Assembly (NCBI GenBank): GCA_019915135.1
Contig: JAHLMK010000021.1
Location: forward strand, 186,001-250,000
Reading direction: 5' to 3'
DNA: 64,000 bases
DNA from: Strobilurus pachycystidiatus
Lineage: Eukaryota > Basidiomycota > Agaricomycetes > Agaricales > Physalacriaceae
Below are positions 24,553-35,183 of this stretch, one piece after another; position 1 is the first letter of the stretch; each line of letters opens with the position of its first letter. Position numbers and translations under genes: made by a program. The notes under the pieces are model-generated. The model saw only the letters and a list, made by a program, of their open reading frames with translations, searched no databases and was not told the DNA's origin.

Positions 24553-27500
24553 ATGTCGCGGCTTGTAGAGACCAGCGACATTGGTATAGGCACTGACGAC
24601 TTTCAGTCCCATTCGCCGGCACCATTTCCATATCCTCGTCCTCCCAGTTCAACTCTTTCTGGGGGTATTGCACAGTCCCACGCCGCGTCTACAGCACACC
24701 CAGATGCACATCTCTTCGGGTTGAATGGTACAGGCACTGACGATGTTCAGTCCAAAGGCACTGACGATGTTCAGTCCAATCCGCCGACGCCGATTCCCTC
24801 TCCACGTCCTCCTAGTCAAGCTCCTGCTGGTATCAGACAGCCCCACGCCCCACACACAGCTACACATCTCTTTGGCTTGAGACAAGATACTGACACTGGC
24901 CGGAAAGGGAAGTCATCTCCCTGGGTGTACCAAGACCCAGATGACTACGAGGCACGCCTTCCAGAGGACGAGTATGGGAAGGAGACCGCACCGAATGCCC
25001 GTGTATGGCGAGCCTACGTCGAAGAGGCGGCAGCATTCGACAGCACATTAGCTGTGCAATCTCGAGACGGCTTGGATGTCATGCTTGTCTTCGTACGTTG
25101 GTGATTTCTTTCAGTGACCAACAACCTGATAAATCAGCCTACTTAGGCCGGTCTCTTCTCTGCGGTGGTGACCTCGTTCCTCATCCAGGTTTCTCAGAAT
25201 CTTCAGGCAGACTTCACCGAGATGTCAGCCCTACTGCTTCACGACATCGTCGTACTCCAACTAGCCTCGCCCGGAACCCCCAACATCACAGCTCCCTCTG
25301 CCAACCCCGCCGGAGAGTTCGTACCTGACACTGTTGACATTTTGGTCGACGGCTTCTGGGTCTTCAGTCTCATCGCGAGCCTCGTCGTGGCGCTCGCCGC
25401 TGTACTGGTGAAGCAGTGGTTGCACCACTACATGACATTCTCGTCCGGGACCCCAGGTCTTCGCAGCCTATTCGCCAGTATCGCTACATGGGCCTCGAGA
25501 AATGGCGTGTCACTGTCATCATTGGCATCCTGCCTATCATCATGCACGTCTCACTCGTCCTATTCTTCATCGGCCTCGTACTATTCTTCCATCCACTCCG
25601 AGCAGCCATCGCGTGGGCAATTGCTGCTATCACCGCGATTGTCTGCCTCATGTACCTTGCCAGCAATATCATGCCGATCATCTTCCCCCAGTGCCCGTAT
25701 CACACACCGTTGACGAATTTCTTTCACTATGTCTACCATCATTCTGCCATCATCGCCAGAAGATGGACCCGTGCCATACGTAGACGATTAGACTTACTCA
25801 AGTCCGAGTCAACACGCACCATACGCACACTCCTAGACTTATTTCACCGACGCGCTTCCGAGTCATCATTTCTAGTAGAGCCGCGTCTGCCCAGCTCCCT
25901 TTCGACGCCCGCGAGACCGTCTGAAGTAGTTTCCTCGTTTCAGACGCTACAGAAGCGCGAAGCACAGGCTGTCCATTCTAGCTACGGCAAACTTTCAGTG
26001 GCAGCCTTAGAGTGGCTGTTTCACTCGACATCCAATTCTTCTCTGCGCAGTGTTGCTGCTCAGGCCATAAGCGGTCTGCCGTACCCAATACAGATATATG
26101 CGCGGAACAGATGGCGCGAACTGAAGGAGCTGCTCGAGGAATGTCAGGGGCTTGTTCAAGAGATGGGTAGCCTGTCACCCTTTGGGGGCAAAGAGCATGA
26201 ATCCTGGACGCCCAAACTCAGACGAAAGACAGAACGTTTAGTGACTGCGATGGCGGTATTCTGGGGCGAGCCTCACTCGCCCGGTAATGCATCTGGAGCT
26301 CAGGTTCATATGCCTGAAAGCTTTCCTCGCAAATTTGACCTGATCTTTACTGCATATGTGTATCCCATGAAATCGGGTTATCCTGACTATGCCATTGCTG
26401 GTAGCAAGACAGCCCGCCTTCGTCCAATCGTCTGGAGGGAGCTTATCATTGGTGCTACTGGCCAGCACTCAGGCTGGGTTGAGTGGGCCGACCTTCGAAG
26501 AAGAGACATGTATGAGATAAATGACTTGTTGGTGGAGGCTGGCCGTTTCGGAATTGTCGACAGTTTGCCTCCAAAGCCATTCAATTCAGAACTGGAGCTC
26601 CTATCCATTCAAGACGCAATGGCCTACCCACCTCTGCATGCTTCCATATGGAGTTCCGTGTTGAACAACCCAACTGTGTCTGAGTTTGACGACACCTCCA
26701 TTTCATCCCTCCTGCCCATACGTGTCGGTATATCTACTTGGAAACTTGCACTGCATCACATTTCTCAATGCCATGGCCGGGAAAGCCTCTTCCGGTCAAT
26801 ACTTCGCTCTAGCATGCGATTTGTTCTTTCGACAATTTCTCCAATGACGGGGGAAAATCGGTCCATAAGTGCTGTGCTTGCAATGCCCATGGTACTGAAT
26901 ATGGCGCAGGCCGTAATGCGTCTCCCGTTCCAAGGAAATCTAAACACCTCAAATCAACGCCACCAATTGACTGAACACACTACAGCTCTCCGTATCGCCG
27001 TGAACGTCATCCGCCATCATGCGTCATCGTCTTTTTCATCCGACTGCCTTGAAACGTTTGAACTCATACTGCCGCACTTCCGCTTGCACAGCGAAGATTG
27101 TAAACCATGGAATGGATATTTCTGGAGTCATCTTCTCCTTGAAATCCAGGGTCTGGTTTATCTGGCCTTGTCCAGAGGTTACGACGACACGTACCGAATT
27201 TGTCTTCAAAATGATTGGATGGAGTACATTGGACGATGTTGGACCGCCTTGGGTCCACAGGCAGACATGCATTTATTGTCCGAGGCCAGACCTTCATGCA
27301 CATGCATGGACTTCTTGTCCCAACTGTCTCTGCTCAAGTCTGATATGGCTCGCCGAGAGTTTCTCGATTACATTCACCAGCGCCGCATACTCACTCTGGC
27401 ATTGCTGGTCATGGAGCGCCAGAAATGGCAGAAGTTGGCCGTATGTCCAAAGGAGCCGGCATGGATTGAAGTGTTGTCTCTATGGAAAGACATCTACAAT

Positions 27501-27758
27501 TGGGCAAGCTCACCGAGTCGGGACGTTGCTGTGTTTCCACTAAAGGACTTCTTTGGGGGAGCAATCGAGTGGGATCCCGAGGAAGAAGTTCAGGAGGTAG
27601 AGGATTGGTTGCCCGTACCATTATTAGCCCCGGGCCACACATGGGACGAAGGATTGTATGAGAGATTTCTCAAGTGTCACTCACTGGAGTCTCTCGCTGA
27701 GGACATACAGGTTTTGGAACGAATCACGGCAAGTGCGGGGGTCATATTAGATGAATGA
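24553..27758 (+). pseudogene. DUF6535 membrane protein gene with a one-base frameshift
   Basis: Start ATG 24553 (MSRLVETSDIGIGTDD). The N-terminal segment is Pro/Ser-rich and internally duplicated. The DUF6535 region follows: ARLPEDEYGKETAPNARVWRAYVEEAAAFDSTLAVQSRDGLDVMLVF, then after an intron AGLFSAVVTSFLIQVSQNLQ, a luminal loop, and transmembrane text VFSLIASLVVALAAVLVKQWLHHYM. At about 25450-25455 the frame must slip to continue as PRSSQPIRQYRYMGLEKWRVTVIIGILPIIMHVSLVLFFIGLVLFF. The simplest reading is one missing base in the C-run of ggaccccagg. The remaining 770 codons are open to TGA 27756-27758. It is either a very young pseudogene or a sequencing error in an intact gene. DUF6535 proteins are numerous in agaricomycetes and have no known function. 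Confidence 0.75.
24589..24888 (+). repeat. Tandem duplication inside the DUF6535 N-terminus
   Basis: Two diverged copies (24589-24732 and 24757-24888) each encode GTDD(F/V)QS, a Pro-rich P-RPPS segment, then H..HLFGL. Between them an exact 24 bp unit (ggcactgacgatgttcag...) is present once more (24733-24756). Frame is maintained throughout. Confidence 0.8.
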
Positions 27759-28840
27759 ATAATCATAATCGATTACACATCTGAATGTACAATATGAGCA
27801 AACATAGCTCAGAAGCTGACGCACCTATACAATGGCCGTAAGAGAATGAAAAGCGACGTCAATCATACACCTACCTCTGCCGTGATTCCCGACTCGAGTG
27901 CAAAAACTTCCCGAAGGAAGCAAGAAAGGAAAAAATTCTATGGTCCTATCGACCAAGAATAGTCTGAATCGAGTTTCGCCGAGTCCAGCACGAGGCTAAA
28001 CATCGGCGTGCCGCAAAGTGCACTCAAGAACAGAACCAAGACATTCACGGACTCCTCCAGCGATGACCCGCATACGTTCGACCAGTACCACGCGCTGTCG
28101 CTTCGCATTCTGTGGCTGCCTCATGACACGGTGCGCGGGGAACGAGAGCGGAGGGTATCGGACGACCTGAGGGTGTCAGGCGGATAGAGCCTCGATAGGA
28201 GCATTGATCGCTTGAGACCTGAGGGACCCCTTGAGAAAGGGAGAGTCGCTGCGCAGGTGGATGTACTCGTGGGAGGAGCATGGATCTCGGCTGACGGAGA
28301 TGTACTCGATGAAGCCCGGCGGTGTATGGAGGAGCAGAGCAGCTAGGCGGGTGGTAGGCAGGTGCACTCTAGAGTCAATCTCGGCCAGCGGATCGCTCAA
28401 CTGAGCTCGACTCCGGCGGTCACAAGGACCACATGAACGCGATAGTACGCTGGAGGCGCAGATGTCGGGCGGTTCTGCCCAATCCCCGCAGCGAGTTCCA
28501 GTTCGACAGGCTCCCTCCCTCATTTCCGAAGAAACATCTTGGGGAAAACGGGTGCCAACGAAGAATTTCTGATACGCTGCTCGGCCAATTACAACCAGAC
28601 CCCTCTAGAGCCAGTCAAGGGGGACAATGTACTCAGACCTTACCCACTCGTGAAGAAAGACCAAAAGGTCTTGTGCGGAACGAGTATCTGCAGCATTCAG
28701 CCGACAGGAAAAGGACATGGTCCTATGAAGAAAAACATCAAGAAAGGATCGGCAAACATTCCTAGATCATTGTTTGGCTGCAGCTTTCGTCATCAATAAT
28801 ATCCGAACGCGTCTTCGACTCTTCATCTGCTACCACGACC
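27759..28840. other. Intergenic with a possible decayed minus-strand coding segment
   Basis: 1.1 kb. Minus-strand frames at 28045-28281 and 28176-28523 overlap; the text SPLAEIDSRVHLPTTRLAALLLHTPPGFIEYISV is protein-like but unassigned and has no clear start. I see no complete gene. The right end is the promoter of the next gene. Confidence 0.4.
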
Positions 28841-29431
28841 ATGGCATCGACAAAACCGACGACCGCGCCGATAACGACTCCGCAAGCGTCGCCGCCGACT
28901 GCATCCACGTCGTCGTCGACGCCGCACAAGCCAGCGCCACCTCCGGCGGAACGACCGCTCTCTGATATCATCGGGCAGTCCTTCCCACCCTTTGACCACC
29001 AGACCGCTGTCGTGCGGCCGTTCTCGGAGGAGTCGACGCGCGATGCTGCCTTTGCCAAAGGTATATGTGCGCGATCTTCCACTAGGACGCGTCTGACCAC
29101 CTCGCAGAGCTCAGCGCCATGCTGCTGGACGTCATGCTCGAGACCCACGCGTGGGCGGCGGCGCGCCCCAAGCACGAGAGCCAGGTCGCTGTTCAGAAAT
29201 TCGAAAAGAAGATCTCAGAGGTCATGGAGGTGGAGAAAGAGCAAGGCATGTTGGCTCCTCCTCCTTTTTCCCTTTCGTCTCTTCCCTCCATCCTATTTGG
29301 TGCTCAACTTGTTCTCTTGAACTGAATATATGCTGACTTGTCCAATAGAACAAACGCGCGAGCGCCTCAATGAATTTGTCTGCAGCATGAAGAACGCACT
29401 GGCGGCGCTCACTGGTCTTGGTCGTCTTTGA
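28841..29431 (+). CDS. Small coiled-coil-like protein of unknown function
   Basis: Three exons give 146 residues: 28841-29060, 29108-29245 and 29349-29431; their lengths sum to a multiple of three. A Ser/Thr/Pro-rich N-terminus (residues 1-40) is followed by LSDIIGQSFPPFDHQTAVVRPFSEESTRDAAFAKELSAMLLDVMLETHAWAAARPK. The C-terminal helix-rich stretch (VAVQKFEKKISEVMEVEKEQEQTRERLNEFVCSMKNALAALTGLGRL) has heptad-like spacing. The second intron has no usable GT donor and fits a GC-AG intron (donor gcatgt at 29246, acceptor ending 29348). I do not recognise the family; a small helical subunit of a larger complex is only a guess from composition. Confidence 0.6.
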
Positions 29432-30621
29432 AAATCGCTACGCCGTCTGCTTTGTCGCTGTTTCTGCTCATCTGGACTCTGTTGTATCACATCACCTGTA
29501 CCTTGCTCTGCATCTCTGGAATACCATTCTTCTCGGACGTTTGACTCTTCTCATCCTGCTTTCTGTGGCTGTTCTGAACGTTTTGTCAGATTTTGTATTC
29601 AGTTATGTAGCAATATATAACAGTCGAACTATCCAGGAATTATTCCTCTAGTTCACGGGCACGGATCTAGCAGAATATATGCGTCTCCGAGGAGACAAGA
29701 GTGCCCAAAAATTCGCATGCGCCATGGTTCCCCTTCACCAAGCTGCAACCCACGCTCGAGTTTTGTGCCTCCCGGCAATCTCACAGACGAATCGTACCCT
29801 AGGGCTCTACCGCTACCGAAGTAGGAACGGCTGCCTCTACAGCCGCAACCCCGTCTGGGCGTACACTTGGTGCACACTGGAGTCTTTGTGAATTCCGAAG
29901 AAAGCCAGCTAGACTCCAACGACCGAGAGTGGACAAGAGCATACAGGTTGTGCCGTGTTGCATCTCAAGGTCATATGTGTACTGAGTAGTCTGCAAACGT
30001 CCCGTCGAGGCACACATAGAGGACGACGGTCGTCTTACTACGGAAGACGTGTAGGTGGGGTTTGGCATGAGGGAGCAAGAGGGGATCCAGCAAGTGTATA
30101 TATACAGAAAGTATGACTCGGATTCTGATGGGTCTTGTTTATGTAGCGCCACTCAATCGCTTGGGGCTTAGCGCTTAGGCCTTAGGCGCCGCGCCGTGAG
30201 AACGATCTCAAAGCATGCCTCCAAAGGGCATTGACATTCGACACGGGCATCAATCGAAGGTACCCAAGCCTCGCAAGTTCGAGTCGACATCCGCTTGTTC
30301 ATTCCAAGACGCATCCTCCCCACAATGTCATTCATCTTCCATTAACGTTGACTGCACTGGACCACTGGTCAAAGTCATCAATTATCCATCACGATCGCGT
30401 CGACAAGCTCATTGTTCTTTGGACTGAGAGTCTGATCGCGTCGACTGATCAAAGGGAAGTGGCAAACGCGTCGAGCCACTCGCGGCATGGAAGGGATATA
30501 AAGGGCATTAGGCACTATATGGTCATTCCTCCTTTCCCCACTAGTACTCGACTCTCCTTCGCCCCGGTGGCGTTCACTGTCTTCCTCTTCTTTGGATCTT
30601 ATTTCTTCATCGCTTCGAACT
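29432..30621. other. Intergenic; TATA box near the right end
   Basis: 1.2 kb with only short frames on both strands (for example 29799-30152 on the minus strand), none with a domain. A TATAAA at 30497-30502 lies about 120 bp before the next start codon and is a plausible core promoter element. Confidence 0.45.
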
Positions 30622-31799
30622 ATGTCGGGCTTGCGGACCATCGAGAACACGTACTCTGGCATCTGTTACGGGCAGGACCCAGTGGCCGGAGGGTTCTACG
30701 ACTTGTACGAAAGTAGGATGAAGCAGTACTTTTCGGCGCAGTTGGCGATGGTACTCTTCGGGGGAGGAGAGGTGCAAGAACCAGAGACAGAACCGGCTTC
30801 AGCGGTAGTGATCCAGGATCTGGAAGATATCGACGAGGAAAGCGAGGAGGAGGAGGATGACGATATGGACGAGGACTTCAACGAGTGCGTGGTTTCTTCG
30901 TGTTCCGTTGGAAGTCACTGAAATTATGATAGAAGTGAGCCGGAAGTCGAAGAGCCTGTGAGCCTTGGGAAGCGTGCCAGCGAGGAGCCAACGCCGTAAG
31001 TAACATGGCTCAACTGCTGTGCCACACTCATTATGAGAGCTACAGATCTCCTCCCAAACGGACACGACTGAGTAAAGGCAAAGTGGACGATGACGACGAA
31101 ATATGGTGCGGAACCATGTTGTACTCTATCTCCTTGTCTGACAGGCGCCCGTATAGGACACCCAAGAAGGTGCAGGCTCCTTCTCGAACGACTGAAGTCA
31201 AGTCGGGTCCCAAACGTCGAACCAAAATCGACATCCCGGCCGCCCCAGTTAAGTGCAAAGACCGCCGAACTGACATCATCCTGTCGTCCGTCGGGGAAGC
31301 CCAGCTGAAGCGTGCGCATCTCCGCGAATTCTACTCCTCTCTCCAGCCGGGACCGCAGCAGATGCAGATGCTCGGCGAGCTCGACCACCATCTGAGCCGC
31401 GAGGAGCGGATTGCCTACATGAACGGGGACGAGTGGATCGTCGAGGGCTCGCTGCAGAGGTGGGAGGCGCAGTGCGCGGGCTGCGACAAGGTTATCAAGC
31501 TAGAAGGCCCGAGGAAGGATCGCGAGGCGAAGGTGCGCAACCCCAAGGCGCTCAAGAAGGACGCGGTGGAGTATTATCCGGGGAATTGGAACAAGCACCG
31601 AAACCAGTGTCGTGGGGTGTATAGGACCTGGTGCGAGCGGAATGGACTGGTGCCCGATGAGGGGAGGAATACGAAGCAGAAGAAGGCGCCAGCGAAGGCA
31701 AAGACAAAGGAGGTGAAGGAGGTCAGGCCTGTTAGGCCGATGCCGGTACGCGCTACTCGGCGGGGAGGACGTCGCGCTTCTCTGGTAACAAACAACTAA
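30622..31799 (+). CDS. Putative zinc-binding nuclear protein, family not recognised
   Basis: ATG 30622 (MSGLRTIENTYSGICYGQDPVAGGFYDLYESRMKQYF). The first exon ends in a strongly acidic run (EDIDEESEEEEDDDMDEDFN). Three introns are supported; the joins read NDEPEVEEPVSLGKRASEEPTPSPPKRTRLSKGK and DDDDEIWRPYRTPKKVQ. The last exon has EAQLKRAHLREFYSSLQPGPQQMQMLGELDHHLSREERIAYMNGDEWIVEGSLQRWEAQCAGCDKVIKLEGPRK. It then has NWNKHRNQC, which gives a CxxC...HxxxC pattern that could hold one zinc ion. The tail is Lys/Arg-rich (KQKKAPAKAKTKEVKEV...TRRGGRRAS), with nuclear-localisation-like composition. DNA or chromatin binding is inferred from composition only. Stop TAA 31797-31799. Confidence 0.7.
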
Positions 31800-32531
31800 T
31801 TCATCCTAATGGTAGTCGGGCTTTAATAATGTAGCAACATACATCATCTTACTTACAGTCGTTCCGAAAATCATTGTCGTTGTCACTGTGGGATACTAGT
31901 CTATAGAGCCGGAGGTGGCCATGATAAACGCTAGCCCGAAGACGCCACCAGATGATCCGAAGTACAGAGTTCGCCTGGATTGATACGGATGCCCGTGCAA
32001 AGCTCTAAAGGCGGGACAGAGCAGCGTTGCGTGGCTTCTTGGGGCATCGTGCTGGTGTGGGCCATGTGGCATCGATAGTCTCTGCAACTCACCAGTATGT
32101 CGTCTGGTAGGAGAGGAACTGTACTAGAAGTCAATTGAGTTTGCGGAGATTTGGAGGAGTTTTTGGTCATCTAGTACTTAGTGGTGCAAGGCAAGCAAAT
32201 CAAGAAGGACTGGTCAGAAGCCTCTTCGGATCTTTCCATCCCGTAGCGCAGGTCAGCGCGTCGCTGTATCAAGATGCTGGGTGATACATGGCGAGAGGGA
32301 TCCAGGACGCGATCGGTGTCGTGAAAATGCTCGACCAACGGCAGCAAGGTGGCCTCAAGGGCACTAGCGGAGTTGGCGGAGTTCGATGAGAGAAAGACGA
32401 TTGATATAGGCAGAAGTCACGTACCAAAGTCTGGGATCTCTCTGAGCTTAAGCGCGCCCGGTGATCGAGTAAGTTTTGGTGCACGGTGTGCGCGTCCAAG
32501 GTGCATTTTGAGACGATATGTTTGAGAGTGC
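31800..32531. other. Intergenic, possible small minus-strand gene
   Basis: No gene that I can defend. On the minus strand, MTKNSSKSPQTQLTSSTVPLLPDDILV (from 32170) and a later frame reading RTLYFGSSGGVFGLAFIMATSGSID (ending 31896) could be two exons of a very small membrane protein. The join between them is not clear. Confidence 0.3.
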
Positions 32532-32540
32532 GGCCATAGA
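32532..32540 (+). repeat. Target-site duplication, left copy
   Basis: GGCCATAGA lies directly outside the left terminal inverted repeat and is repeated exactly, in the same orientation, at the other end of the element. Confidence 0.85.
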
Positions 32541-32610
32541 TGAAAGGAGACCAAGAAAACTTGAGTTTTCTCGGTCGTGACCGGGATGAGTCGAGTTCTG
32601 ACTCAAACTC
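32541..32610 (+). repeat. Left terminal inverted repeat
   Basis: Inverted partner of 35105-35174. The inner 45 bp are almost identical (three mismatches), while the outer 25 bp are more diverged. Confidence 0.85.
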
Positions 32611-34018
32611 GAAACCCTTGCACTGTGATTTCGGACTCAACCACATCTGGACTTTGGGTTCGAGTTCTAATCCGAGTACGCCTTGAGGCAGAGTTTGAGC
32701 TGCTGACTTGAGTTGGACTCTAGTTGTGAACTGTGATGGACTACAATGCAAGATAGTGATTTCTACTACTACAAATCAAGTCGTAACTCAAGTTCGGACT
32801 CAACTTCACACTAACTCCAAAAACTCAAACAGTCGCCAACTCCCACTCCCACTCGAACCAACTTGAATTCGGACTCGGACTCGAATCGAACTCCAGCAAT
32901 TGCAGCTCGAGTCACGGCTCAAGGGAGCACACGTTTCACAAACTTGATGCACGGGTCCGGACCACAGCCGGACCATGCCCGCAAGTCTACAACAAGGGGT
33001 CAAATGGAAGTTGTTGGGGAAAGGGACATACGTAGGATCCTACTGGGAAGGACAGAGAGATATTGATAGCACGACAGCTACAGCCACATTAGCGTCATTG
33101 TCTGCCGCGTCGTCGTGGGATGTCACCCGTTGTCGTTGTCGATCGTCGCCTGGTCGTCGCTACTAGTGGTGGTTGGAAGAAAAGACGAAATGCTGAGTAA
33201 GGTGTCGACCATGGCAACGAGTCCAGACCTCGCTAGGCTCGTGACCATCCGCTTCTTCCACGTGGCTGCGCTATTCACGTTTGCGAAGCGGCTGGGAGGA
33301 ACGGACAGTCACATCGCAGGGTCACGAATTTGTGACAAATGACTTGTCATTTTCGTTCATGGACCGTGCCAAAATCTGTCTTGATGCTTCCTCCCGTCCC
33401 CTTCTTGCCGCATAAACCCATCTCAATCTCTCTAATATGCTACTCTGCCTTTGCTCACGTTGTCTGTGCTCTGGAATGCTCACTCTTCGTTTTCTCTCCC
33501 TAAAGTTGTCAATTCGGGCTCAGCAAACTTAGGCAACTCCGTTATTCGATTTGACGCAGCGAAAACACCGTCTGATGAGGCAGTAGCCTAATTGAAACTC
33601 AGACTACTCTCTCCGGCACGACCACCGTGTTCTCTGGCCATGCTGGTTATAGTACACCACACTATCTTGGTATTTTCGCTTTCTGGACCGAGTTGGGGCT
33701 AAAAAGACCCTGTTTTTGTTGCTCACCGACCTCCAGATTCATTTATGAGGGCCGTTGAGTGGCCTCGGGGCAATCCGATGACTTAACTTTTTTGATGTCT
33801 CGGAAATCATAGGATCTTGATTTATAGGCTCAATTTATGTTCATTTGACTGTTCCCTGTGTTTTCTGGGTCATTCCCACCATAAGAGTGGATATATCGAA
33901 TTTCAGGTCTCAGGCTACAGTGAGGGATAAATGAGATAGAATTTTGTGTCCCAGAAAGCGAAATTTCGCTAAGTCTTTTGTCACAACCCGGGGCCCCTCC
34001 CAAAAAGCCGCGAGTTCT

Positions 34019-34138
34019 ACCAGTCGGTATATGAACTCACTTTTCCCCTTGCACAAATAAGAACCAAATAAAGACCAAATAAGAGCCAAACATGACCTCG
34101 TGCGTAAGGATCAATGTGAGGTCATCATACCGACTGGT
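34019..34138. repeat. Nested inverted repeats inside the element
   Basis: A perfect 12 bp inverted pair, accagtcggtat (34019-34030) and ataccgactggt (34127-34138), encloses three 11-12 bp direct repeats of the type aataagaacca (34065-34089). It also encloses a second inverted pair, atgacctc/gaggtcat (34092-34099, 34118-34125). Confidence 0.7.
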
Positions 34139-34159
34139 TTACGAGTCTAAGACCTCGCT

Positions 34160-34233
34160 GATGTCCAAAGTGCATCGGCCCGAGCGGCCGTGCGATGGTG
34201 CCTGCCTTGGCGCACGGGCCGATGCACTTTGAA
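34160..34233. repeat. Long hairpin inside the element
   Basis: caaagtgcatcggcccg near the left is the reverse complement of cgggccgatgcactttg near the right, with a further tgcg/cgca pair inside. The result is a stem of about 21 bp with one bulge of 8 bases and a short loop. Confidence 0.75.
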
Positions 34234-34343
34234 CATCAAGCAGGCCTGGACACGCTGCCATCGTTGCCATCTGACTAAGCCTTTGCCTCTTTTCTCTCAA
34301 CCACCAGCGTGCCACCAGCACAGCAACGGCGACAACAACAACC

Positions 34344-34530
34344 CACGGGCAACGACGGCAGCGACGCGCCCATCGACTGCTGCAGGCGCTCTTCGGCCTT
34401 TGCTTACTCCACAGTGCAGGTCTCAACGACACCACCACAGCCAGCGACGATGACCAAAAGCGCCGACAACCACCCACTGCCCAACGACAGCGACGACGCG
34501 CCATCGACCACAGCAGGCGCTTTTTGGCAA
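34344..34530 (+). repeat. Imperfect 128 bp tandem repeat inside the element
   Basis: The segment ccca-gggcaacgacggcagc...gcaggcgct (34344-34402) recurs in diverged form at 34472-34530. Both copies read as low-complexity Asn/Asp/Ser/Ala codons, but no sustained frame covers the two. Confidence 0.55.
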
Positions 34531-35104
34531 CGGACGTACACTTGTCCTCAGCACTCGACGTGTCGACGTCGCCGGGTGGCATGGCAGATAGCTCGGTAAG
34601 TTGTCTGTACCAACGACACCTCCTCCTCATTTCTCCCCAGTGTCTCCGGGCCACTCTTGAGTGTGGCCAACCGTTTTCTCCTCACCGACACGCACTCGCA
34701 CAACGGCCCCCCATCCCGTCATCGGAGACTGCCACGCGCGGTCTCGTCGACTGATGCTGCCGTACGGCCCGAGTTCAACCTTGCGACTTGAATGACGTTT
34801 GAGTTGAGTGTGAGTCCAAGCCGACTCCAGTTGGGATTGGGACTCGAGTTGGGATTGGATTTGATTGGAGTCGACTCAAGTTGGAATCAAAGTCAACTCA
34901 AAGTTTGGATCAGATTTTGAGTCAAGTTGAATTGGGATTGGAGTTGACTCCCTCAGTCAGAGTGTGAGTTCATTGACTCGAGTCCAAACTCAACTTGAGG
35001 GAGTTTGAGCCGAGTTGAGTTGGAGTTGACTCCAGGTTGACAGTAGTAGAGTCTTTGTTGTAGAATAGCAAATATATTCAATTTGCACTACAAACATGGT
35101 TTTT

Positions 35105-35174
35105 GAGTTTGAGTCAAGACTCGACTCATCCCGGTCACGACCGGGAAAACTCGAGTTTTGAGTGTCATCTTTTT
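35105..35174 (-). repeat. Right terminal inverted repeat
   Basis: Inverted partner of 32541-32610, directly followed by the right copy of the 9 bp duplication. Confidence 0.85.
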
Positions 35175-35183
35175 GGCCATAGA
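35175..35183 (+). repeat. Target-site duplication, right copy
   Basis: GGCCATAGA, identical to 32532-32540 and adjoining the right terminal repeat. Confidence 0.85.

Larger units (their letters stand above)
32541..35174. mobile_element. Non-autonomous Mutator-type DNA transposon candidate (70 bp TIRs, 9 bp TSD)
   Basis: The ends at 32541-32610 and 35105-35174 are inverted repeats that align without gaps over 70 bp (58 matches by my count). The conserved core is cggtcgtgaccgggatgag. They are flanked by an exact 9 bp direct repeat. Within about 350 bp of each end the DNA is packed with variants of GACTCAAGTT/GAGTTGAGTC, a subterminal repeat pattern often seen in DNA transposons. The 2,634 bp body holds no transposase-like frame, so it would depend on a partner elsewhere. 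Nine-base duplications are characteristic of Mutator-like elements; hAT and KDZ elements usually make eight. The superfamily is inferred from duplication length and TIR style only. Confidence 0.8.

Noticed and set aside
25441..25466. Short intron to rescue the DUF6535 frame (gtccgg...gcag)
   Set aside because: It would be only about 24 bases, well below the 45-65 of other introns here, and would delete conserved residues.
30276..30290. gttcgagtc, resembling a tRNA B-box
   Set aside because: No matching A-box at the right distance and no cloverleaf can be drawn around it.
32806..33342. Small frames inside the terminal-repeat element as a transposase remnant
   Set aside because: All are under 80 codons, show no DDE-type motif or zinc finger, and overlap low-complexity repeats.
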